From NCBI GenBank assembly GCA_020216575.1, contig JAIUYC010000163.1, forward strand, positions 1 through 7,424: a stretch of 7,424 bases of DNA. The letters are read 5' to 3'. The notes under the pieces are model-generated. The model was not told the origin of the DNA, made no database searches, and saw nothing but the letters and a program-made list of their open reading frames with translations. A program made the position numbers and the translations under genes. The DNA is from Coleofasciculus sp. S288 (lineage in GTDB: Bacteria > Cyanobacteriota > Cyanobacteriia > Cyanobacteriales > Coleofasciculaceae). Below, piece by piece: positions 1 to 4,541 of this stretch; the first letter of the stretch is position 1; each line of letters begins with the position of its first letter.

Positions 1-755
1 GAACACCGCCTGGCGCCCCGATTACCGAGTGCAAAAGGCAGTCTTGGTCGTGGGAAGTCTGGTCGAGAAAGGATGACGCCAACCCAATCCGCCGATTTTT
101 GAGACGAGAAGCTCCTTATCGACTTTTCAAGCGACTAGAGCCTTTCTTCGGTGCTTCCCGGCAACCGGATCTAGTCTCTCCCCATCAATTGAGCGAACAC
201 TCAGATCCGCTAAGCTTCCAACCTGCCGAGTGGTACAAACCCTGCTGGCCTTACATGAAAGCCTTTGCACTGCCAAGCTTCTCAGAAGGGTACATCCGCA
301 TCAATCTTAAGGGGCGAGAAGCTCGAGGTCTTGTAGCACCGTCTGAGTATGAGGCGTTTTGCGATCAACTCACTCAAAAGCTTTATCGTCTCACCGATGC
401 CCGCACTGGCACACCGATGGTCAAAGAAATCATCCGGACGCGGCAGAATCCGACAGACTCTAATCCCAAACTGCCCGATGCTGACTTGGTTGTCATTTGG
501 CAAGAGGAATACGCCACTGATGTGGTCGATAGTCCTGATGTCGGACGCATTGGTCCGGTTCCTCACGTTCGCACGGGAAGCCATCGCTCGGAAGGATTCA
601 TCTTCGCTCAAGGGCAAGGCATTGAGCCAGGTATCAGTTTACCAACAAGCCATGCCCTCGATGTTACTCCAACTATTTTGAGCTTGATGGGTGCGCCAAT
701 TCCCGATTACTTCGATGGCAAACCCCTTCTCGAAACCGCCGTTCTAGCGGGTTGA
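1..755 (+). CDS. Alkaline-phosphatase-superfamily enzyme (type I phosphodiesterase / nucleotide pyrophosphatase-like), C-terminal part
   Basis: The gene is cut at its 5' end. The frame is open from base 3 to the TGA at 753-755, giving about 250 residues. A TTG at 99 could be taken as a start, but the frame stays open and protein-like upstream of it, so I read this as a truncated longer protein. Numbered from that TTG, the segment MKAFALPSFSEGYIRINLKG (53-72), the run LPDADLVVIWQEE (125-137) and the GSHR motif with His162 resemble the C-terminal half of AlkP-superfamily phosphodiesterases. In that superfamily a late Gly-x-His supplies a metal ligand. HALDVTPTILSLMGAPIPDYFDGKPL (185-210, in two stretches HALDVTPTILSLMGAP and IPDYFDGKPL) is the usual sulfatase/phosphodiesterase tail. 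The nucleophile and the other metal ligands would lie in the missing N-terminal part, so substrate and activity cannot be judged. Neighbouring polysaccharide genes suggest, without proving, a role in removing or transferring a phosphate or sulfate group. Confidence 0.8.
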   Translation, partial: TPPGAPITECKRQSWSWEVWSRKDDANPIRRFLRREAPYRLFKRLEPFFGASRQPDLVSPHQLSEHSDPLSFQPAEWYKPCWPYMKAFALPSFSEGYIRINLKGREARGLVAPSEYEAFCDQLTQKLYRLTDARTGTPMVKEIIRTRQNPTDSNPKLPDADLVVIWQEEYATDVVDSPDVGRIGPVPHVRTGSHRSEGFIFAQGQGIEPGISLPTSHALDVTPTILSLMGAPIPDYFDGKPLLETAVLAG

Positions 756-787
756 AAAAACCGATTAGTACAGTCAGTTGCCAAAGA

Positions 788-817
788 AAGTAGCCAATTT
801 TATCCAAACAGCTACTT
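788..817. other. 7-bp inverted repeat between the phosphodiesterase and acyltransferase genes
   Basis: AAGTAGC (788-794) and GCTACTT (811-817) are perfect reverse complements separated by 16 bases. The heptamer TTGCCAA also occurs just before the left arm (778-784) and again overlapping the end of the right arm (816-822). No T-run follows, so this is not a standard intrinsic terminator. It could still be an mRNA hairpin at the end of the upstream transcript. Confidence 0.3.
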
Positions 818-858
818 GCCAACAACTCAAATTCCAATGGCTTATCTGGAGTCTGCTG

Positions 859-888
859 TTGACTTTTCAGGTAAAGTAGTGCTAGAAA
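859..888 (+). promoter_or_regulatory. Candidate sigma-70-type promoter for the acyltransferase gene
   Basis: TTGACT (859-864) matches the -35 consensus at five of six positions. It is followed after 18 bases by TAGAAA (883-888), a four-of-six match to the -10 box preceded by TG at 880-881 (extended -10). Transcription would start near 895, about 50 bases before the ATG at 946. The -10 match is weak, so this is only a candidate. Confidence 0.35.
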
Positions 889-945
889 TCGCTTTCATTT
901 CGGACTCAACTCAATCCAACGAGAACCTTTAATTTATCCTCAAGT

Positions 946-1677
946 ATGCTTCCAGAGAAATCTTCTTCCTCAAATGCTTCAAAGCCTCATTGGCGAGAAT
1001 CCTTGCTAGTTGCCTTAGTGGGATGGATACCCCTAAAACCAGGTCGAGTGGTACGCAGGTTATTGTACCGTACAATCTTTGCCCAATTGGGAGCTGGGAT
1101 GGATATGGAGCCCGGTGCTGAATTCAATTGGACTAGCAATATTGAAATCGGGAATCGGGTGAAGTTCCACCGGGATGTTCGCATCCGATGCAAAGGCGAA
1201 AATAGCAAGATCCGCTTGGGAGATTGGGTTCATATTGATCGCGGTGTCGATATTAAAATGCATCAGTCTAATGGTGAGATTGAAATTGGTTCTCACTGTT
1301 ACATCGGACCCTACACCTGCCTATCGGGCAACACGATCAAAATCGGTAATGATTGCCTGATTGCCTCTCATACAGGCATCTACGCCAACAATCATGTTTT
1401 TGCAGACGCTACCCGCAAAATCCGGGAACAAAGCAACAGTTATAAAGGAATCGTAATTGAGGATGACTGTTGGTTAGGTAGTGGTGTCAGGGTGCTTGAT
1501 GGCGTCAAGATTGGTCAGGGAAGCGTGATTGGTGCTGGTGCTGTCGTCACCAAGGATATTCCTCCTTACTCGATCGCTGTTGGCGTGCCTGCTAAGGTCA
1601 TTGCTAAGCGAGAGAGCCATGAGAAGCATTCGCTAGAAACAGAGGTGTTGCAAATGATATCAGCAACCCGAACTTGA
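946..1677 (+). CDS. Hexapeptide-repeat (left-handed beta-helix) acyltransferase, probably a sugar O-acetyltransferase
   Basis: The protein has 243 residues. Most of it, from about residue 65 to 220, is made of hexapeptide-type turns such as [34 protein letters not shown] and [15 protein letters not shown], which fold as a left-handed beta-helix. ANNHVF (147-152) places His150 where acetyltransferases of the xenobiotic/serine/maltose (LbH-MAT/WcaF-like) group keep their catalytic histidine. The end [10 protein letters not shown] (213-222) is the typical closing motif. The family moves an acetyl group from acetyl-CoA to a hydroxyl of a sugar or nucleotide sugar in the cytoplasm. An N-terminal stretch (about 18-50) lies before the helix, as in WcaF-like proteins. 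The ATG at 946 has no clear Shine-Dalgarno, which is common in cyanobacteria. Its neighbours imply decoration of the repeat unit. Acetyl as the donor group is inferred from the family; other acyl groups are possible. Confidence 0.88.
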   Translation: MLPEKSSSSNASKPHWRESLLVALVGWIPLKPGRVVRRLLYRTIFAQLGAGMDMEPGAEFNWTSNIEIGNRVKFHRDVRIRCKGENSKIRLGDWVHIDRGVDIKMHQSNGEIEIGSHCYIGPYTCLSGNTIKIGNDCLIASHTGIYANNHVFADATRKIREQSNSYKGIVIEDDCWLGSGVRVLDGVKIGQGSVIGAGAVVTKDIPPYSIAVGVPAKVIAKRESHEKHSLETEVLQMISATRT

Positions 1678-1682
1678 GTTGA

Positions 1683-1708
1683 GTAGTAGGGAGCGAAGTT
1701 CGCACTAC
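1683..1708. repeat. Imperfect palindrome between acyltransferase and glycosyltransferase genes
   Basis: GTAGT (1683-1687) pairs with ACTAC (1704-1708), and inside it GCG (1693-1695) pairs with CGC (1701-1703) around an AAGTT loop. Five bases on the left arm (1688-1692) are bulged. GG and TTTT follow at 1709-1714, giving a weak terminator-like look. GCGAA/TTCGC palindromes with GTAGT/ACTAC ends resemble dispersed intergenic repeats of filamentous cyanobacteria, as I recall them, but only this one copy is in the window. Confidence 0.3.
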
Positions 1709-1746
1709 GGTTTTAAAGCCTTAATTAGCATCAACTAAAAAGTTTC

Positions 1747-1754
1747 AAAGGAGG
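1747..1754 (+). promoter_or_regulatory. Strong ribosome binding site that fixes the GTG start of the glycosyltransferase
   Basis: AAAGGAGG lies seven bases before the GTG at 1762. It is a near-perfect match to the anti-Shine-Dalgarno and the only strong one among the genes here. It decides the GTG start at 1762 over later ATG codons. Confidence 0.8.
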
Positions 1755-1761
1755 CTTAACC

Positions 1762-3099
1762 GTGAATACTTCTTCCCAAAAACCCAGGGTTTGTATCGCT
1801 CTACCCGCGATTCAGTACACCCCTCACTCGCCCTATGTTCGCAGTACTTTGCCAATGGTTCCGTATTTGGCGAAGGATTTCGAGATAACACTGGTTTATC
1901 GAAAGATTTTAAATACTCACGTAGGTGATCATATCGACCACAACTATTTAACGGTTGTCTATCCAAACGGGATGTCAGCGAAGGAAAAGCAGAACAGACA
2001 CCCTTACTACAATCCGTCCGACTACATCACATTGTGGAAATACAAGGAAGCTTTAAACCAGTTTGCACGCGAGCATGCCCAAGACTTCGATTTAGTCATT
2101 GAGAAAGAGTGGCCTTTGTTGGGAGTCCTTGCTAGTGCGTTTAGCCGCTACAACGTGCCTACAGTAATCCTGATTGAAGCCATGTACAAGTATCCAAAAG
2201 GGAACTATGAGCAGTTTGTTCTCAAGAATTTGCTCAAGCAGGTTGCCAGCATTGGATTTGAGCAGGTGCGCCCTTACCTAAGAGGACAATGGAGTGCCAA
2301 AACAGACAGCATCGTGGTGGAAACGGAAGAAATGAAGTCTGTTCTGCTTGATTATGGGTATTTTCCCCCAGAAAAATCCATTTATCCTATCCCCTATGGT
2401 GTTGATCCAGAGATTTTCGCTCCTCGAGAGCGCGATGCCTGCCGCGAACGCCTAGGCATTAGCAAAGACGCCTTTGTTTTAACCTACGTGGGTTCATTAA
2501 ACCGTTTTATTCAGGAGCCAGGACCCATTATTGAAGCCTTAGGGCGCGAAAAACCTCAAAATGTTGTCCTCTACCTGGTTGGTGATGGGAGCAAACGGCA
2601 AGAACTAGAAGATCTGGCTAAAGAGTTAGAAGCGCCAGTCGTTTTTCCGGGAAGAGTCCCTCAAAAGGAAGCCGCTCTTTATATTGGTGCATCGAATCTT
2701 TGTATTGCCCCCTACAATAAGCATTTATACCTGGGTGACAAATTTACCTGCGCTAGTTTGAAAGTTCCCGAATACCTATCTTGTGCTCGTCCCGTACTCA
2801 CGATTCCTTGTGAACGGATGGAAACCTTACTTGATGGTCAGAGGTATGGGTTTCTAGTTGAAAATCAGGTCGATCCCTACCAAGAGTTTTTCAAAAATTT
2901 ACCTAGTAAGGATGAGCTTTATGCAATGGAGTCTGTTATCCAAAGCGATCTGGAGAACGGTATCCTGAAAGACAAGAAGATTTTGCTGAGGTGGTGGGAT
3001 ATTGCCGAGATGTACAAGCAAGTGATTGAAGAGACTTTGGCTGCAAAACGTAGCTGTAGAGTCCCTGTTGTGCCAAACCTAAATGTAGAATTCGTTTAA
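1762..3099 (+). CDS. GT-B fold glycosyltransferase (family 4-like)
   Basis: The protein has 445 residues, a normal length for a two-domain GT-B enzyme. The N-terminal acceptor domain (about 8-200) begins with a beta-strand, RVCIALPAI. The linker region has IYPIPYGVDPEIF (207-219), the usual entry to the donor domain. The C-terminal Rossmann domain shows VLTYVGSLN (239-247), VVLYLVGDG (268-276), a VFPGRVP strand (294-300) and SLKVPEYLSCARPVLTIP (332-349). In that last segment Glu337 fits the second Glu of the EX7E signature; the first position is Thr329. The S-x-K-x-x-EY form is seen in some GT4-like enzymes. It should move a sugar from a nucleotide donor to a lipid-linked glycan at the inner face of the membrane. 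No transmembrane segment is evident. The sugar and linkage cannot be read from the sequence. It follows the acyltransferase by 84 bases and is followed by a terminator-like hairpin, so it probably ends a transcript. Confidence 0.88.
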   Translation: MNTSSQKPRVCIALPAIQYTPHSPYVRSTLPMVPYLAKDFEITLVYRKILNTHVGDHIDHNYLTVVYPNGMSAKEKQNRHPYYNPSDYITLWKYKEALNQFAREHAQDFDLVIEKEWPLLGVLASAFSRYNVPTVILIEAMYKYPKGNYEQFVLKNLLKQVASIGFEQVRPYLRGQWSAKTDSIVVETEEMKSVLLDYGYFPPEKSIYPIPYGVDPEIFAPRERDACRERLGISKDAFVLTYVGSLNRFIQEPGPIIEALGREKPQNVVLYLVGDGSKRQELEDLAKELEAPVVFPGRVPQKEAALYIGASNLCIAPYNKHLYLGDKFTCASLKVPEYLSCARPVLTIPCERMETLLDGQRYGFLVENQVDPYQEFFKNLPSKDELYAMESVIQSDLENGILKDKKILLRWWDIAEMYKQVIEETLAAKRSCRVPVVPNLNVEFV

Positions 3100-3120
3100 G
3101 CCTTACTGGGCAAGGCTTTT
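3098..3120 (+). terminator. Terminator-like hairpin after the glycosyltransferase
   Basis: AAGCCTT (3098-3104) and AAGGCTT (3112-3118) form a 7-bp stem with a 7-base loop, ACTGGGC. The stem begins inside the TAA stop codon. The only T-run is TTTT (3117-3120), half of which is in the stem, so termination may be weak. The sequence also takes part in a longer competing pairing that ends at 3163. Confidence 0.45.
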
Positions 3121-3163
3121 AGTTTCAAAAATCTCTTATTTTCCCCAGACCCTTGCCCAGTAA
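3103..3163. repeat. Perfect 13-bp inverted repeat with a 35-base spacer
   Basis: TTACTGGGCAAGG (3103-3115) is the exact reverse complement of CCTTGCCCAGTAA (3151-3163). The left arm overlaps both the loop and the 3' arm of the short terminator-like hairpin, so the two structures cannot form together. No T-run follows directly; CTCTTCT comes after the right arm. It may act as a 3'-end stabilising stem, a second terminator, or a protein site. Confidence 0.6.
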
Positions 3164-3250
3164 CTCTTCTAGACGAATTTTTCAAAGGACGATAGAACCA
3201 AAAACGTTAAGTATTATGGTAAACTGAACTGTTTATGGAGAAAATTTTGT

Positions 3251-3266
3251 TGACTGAAAAAAGTCA
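3251..3266. other. Small hairpin in the gap before the export gene
   Basis: TGACT (3251-3255) and AGTCA (3262-3266) pair around a GAAAAA loop. TTGACT at 3250-3255 also resembles a -35 box, but I find no good -10 at 16-19 bases from it. The stem is short and may be chance. Confidence 0.2.
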
Positions 3267-3328
3267 CCCCTTTTCAATAAACTGAAAAGATCAAGAATTA
3301 TACTGGTATCTGAACTAGCTGAGCAACA

Positions 3329-3347
3329 CTGAATAGGTCGCATTCAG
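3329..3347. promoter_or_regulatory. Dyad CTGAAT-N7-ATTCAG just upstream of the candidate promoter
   Basis: CTGAAT (3329-3334) and ATTCAG (3342-3347) are perfect reverse complements around seven bases. The dyad ends 12 bases before the -10 box at 3360, so it covers the place of the -35 element. ATAGGT occurs twice here (3333-3338 and 3348-3353). The position fits an activator or repressor site for the export genes. Confidence 0.35.
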
Positions 3348-3356
3348 ATAGGTAGA

Positions 3357-3365
3357 TGCTAAAAT
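3357..3365 (+). promoter_or_regulatory. Extended -10 promoter candidate for the export operon
   Basis: TGCTAAAAT is an extended -10 element: TG, one base, then TAAAAT, a five-of-six match to TATAAT. No -35 box lies at 16-18 bases, which fits an extended -10 or an activator-dependent promoter. Transcription would begin near 3372, leaving a leader of about 74 bases that contains a 10-bp hairpin. Confidence 0.45.
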
Positions 3366-3398
3366 ATCGACGGGTGCAGAAAAATCGTGATACAAGCA

Positions 3399-3427
3399 TT
3401 TTTTCAGCCTAGTGATAGCTGAAGAAA
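3399..3427 (+). other. 10-bp leader hairpin upstream of the export gene
   Basis: TTTTTTCAGC (3399-3408) pairs with GCTGAAGAAA (3418-3427) with nine Watson-Crick pairs and one T-G pair around a 9-base loop. It ends 18 bases before the first ATG at 3446. It could shape translation start or mRNA life. It is not followed by a T-run, so it is not an attenuator of the classic kind. Confidence 0.4.
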
Positions 3428-3445
3428 GTGTTTCCACTGTAGGGT

Positions 3446-4531
3446 ATGTTTCAAATGAGATGCTCCCAAGCTTTTCTTAGATTTTTCACAGTAGGGGCTC
3501 TTTCAACTTTAGTGACGCTAGTAGGATTAGCTCCTAGTTGGGCACTGCCCCTATCTCCTGGCGATCGCCTCAGGCTATTTATCCCTGGGGAAGAAGGCTT
3601 ACCTGACAACGAACGTTTTAGTGCCACCTACGAAGTCAACCTGGATGGCACTCTCAAGATTCCCTACCTCGCTCCTTTCCCAGTAGCGGGTCGAGAAGTG
3701 TCACAGGTAGAGCAACAGATCCGCCAAGCTTTGATTGGAGGAGGATTTTTCCAACCCCAGTTTCTCCGAGTCAGCCTGCAAATTTTTGAATGGGCTCCAG
3801 TCCAAGTCACCATCGCCGGAGCGGTTTACGATCCGGGTCGGTACTTGATTAACAGTGAGGAAGAATCAAAAGGTCGAGATCTACCAGCTGCGATCGCTAC
3901 AGTATCTGGAGACTATCCACCGGAACGCTATCTAACGTCTGCCATTCGTCTTGCAGGCGGAGTGAAGCCGAATGCGAATCTTTCAGCCATTCGGTTGATT
4001 CGAGGAGGTCAAGAGCAGTTGGTGGATCTATCAGGTGTGTTCACGGGTGCACCCGTTGAAGATGTAGCCCTGATTGCAGGCGACCAAGTGATTGTTCCTG
4101 AGGTAGAACTTGCTCAAAACGATCTGGTACGCCCTAGCCAGGTAACTCCCGCCACCATTCGCGTGTTTTTGTCCAATCTCTCGACTCCTAGAGAGGGGGC
4201 TAACGTTCAAGCTCAAGAAATGCCCTATGGCGCTCGCTTTTCTCAAGCTGTGATTGCAGCGAATTGTGTAGGTGGGCGAACGACCACTCGCGGACGGCGA
4301 GCCGTGCTAGTGCAAACCGATCGCGCAACGGGAGAGACAAAGACGGTAGAACGTTCAGTTGAAGACTTGGTAAGAAATGCCAGCGACGATACTGTGAATC
4401 CCTATCTAATGCGAGATGATAGTGTAGTTTGCTACGATTCAACCACAACCAACGTTACAAGTGTGTTTAACGCGATCGGGAACATTCTCAATCCGATCAA
4501 TATAATCAGGAACCTATTCAACAATGACTGA
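3446..4531 (+). CDS. Polysaccharide export protein of the outer-membrane Wza/KpsD family (OPX)
   Basis: The product has 361 residues. The N-terminus is a signal peptide: Arg5 and Arg12, a hydrophobic core at about 13-30 and the site APSWA|LPLSPGD, cut after Ala33. The Poly_export domain follows (about 34-115), from LSPGDRLRLFIPG through VNLDGTLKIPYL. An SLBB domain (about 119-220) starts VQVTIAGAVYDPGRYLI and ends LIAGDQVIVPE. A second SLBB-like domain spans about 237-330, and residues 337-361 could form an end helix. The family makes the channel that carries polysaccharide across the periplasm and outer membrane. Unlike Wza there is no lipobox: Cys6 precedes the hydrophobic core. The mature part has two cysteines, 274 and 329, which could form a disulfide. 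AGGG at 3441-3444 is too close to ATG 3446 but well spaced for ATG 3455, so the true start may be residue Met4. It overlaps the next gene by 8 bases and so is co-translated with it. Confidence 0.92.
   Translation: MFQMRCSQAFLRFFTVGALSTLVTLVGLAPSWALPLSPGDRLRLFIPGEEGLPDNERFSATYEVNLDGTLKIPYLAPFPVAGREVSQVEQQIRQALIGGGFFQPQFLRVSLQIFEWAPVQVTIAGAVYDPGRYLINSEEESKGRDLPAAIATVSGDYPPERYLTSAIRLAGGVKPNANLSAIRLIRGGQEQLVDLSGVFTGAPVEDVALIAGDQVIVPEVELAQNDLVRPSQVTPATIRVFLSNLSTPREGANVQAQEMPYGARFSQAVIAANCVGGRTTTRGRRAVLVQTDRATGETKTVERSVEDLVRNASDDTVNPYLMRDDSVVCYDSTTTNVTSVFNAIGNILNPINIIRNLFNND
3561..3568. repeat. HIP1 octamer GCGATCGC, copy 1
   Basis: Exact GCGATCGC palindrome inside the export gene, at codons for the SPGDRL stretch. 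HIP1 is highly over-represented in many cyanobacterial genomes. Confidence 0.85.
3890..3897. repeat. HIP1 octamer GCGATCGC, copy 2
   Basis: Second exact GCGATCGC, also inside the export gene, at codons for AAIAT within the SLBB domain. Confidence 0.85.
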
Positions 4532-4541
4532 GATGACTGAG
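4524..4541 (+). repeat. Tandem 9-base duplication at the start of the co-polymerase gene
   Basis: ATGACTGAG occurs twice back to back and encodes MTE-MTE. Both copies carry an in-frame ATG. The stop codon of the export gene (TGA 4529-4531) lies in the first copy. Confidence 0.8.

Larger units (their letters stand above)
3224..3423. repeat. Cluster of CTGAA/TTCAG motifs in the gap before the export genes
   Basis: CTGAA starts at 3224, 3254, 3282, 3310, 3329 and 3419; its complement TTCAG starts at 3343 and 3403. That is eight copies in 200 bases, where about 0.4 would be expected at equal base frequencies. The first four are spaced 30, 28 and 28 bases apart. Two carry the longer TAAACTGAA (3220-3228 and 3278-3286) and two carry CTGAACT (3224-3230 and 3310-3316). 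The pattern suggests repeated regulator sites, but no known regulator is recognised. Confidence 0.4.

Noticed and set aside
2..73. A second protein-like frame at the left edge (NTAWRPDYRV...), hinting at a frameshift in the phosphodiesterase gene
   Set aside because: It stops at the TGA at 74-76, while the main frame is open from base 3 and reads plausibly (PNPIRRFLRR-like stretch before residue 1). One frame explains the gene without a frameshift.
282..617. Minus-strand 111-residue open frame
   Set aside because: It is antisense to the conserved core of the phosphodiesterase-like gene and has no start signals.
3189..3217. TATTAT (3212-3217) as a promoter -10
   Set aside because: No -35-like hexamer lies 16-19 bases upstream, and AT-rich gaps give such boxes by chance. 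The extended -10 at 3357-3365 is better.
3235..3285. A 16-codon open frame, MEKILLTEKSHPFSIN, in the gap before the export gene
   Set aside because: It has no Shine-Dalgarno, overlaps the CTGAA motif copies and is of chance length. A leader peptide cannot be excluded, but nothing supports it.
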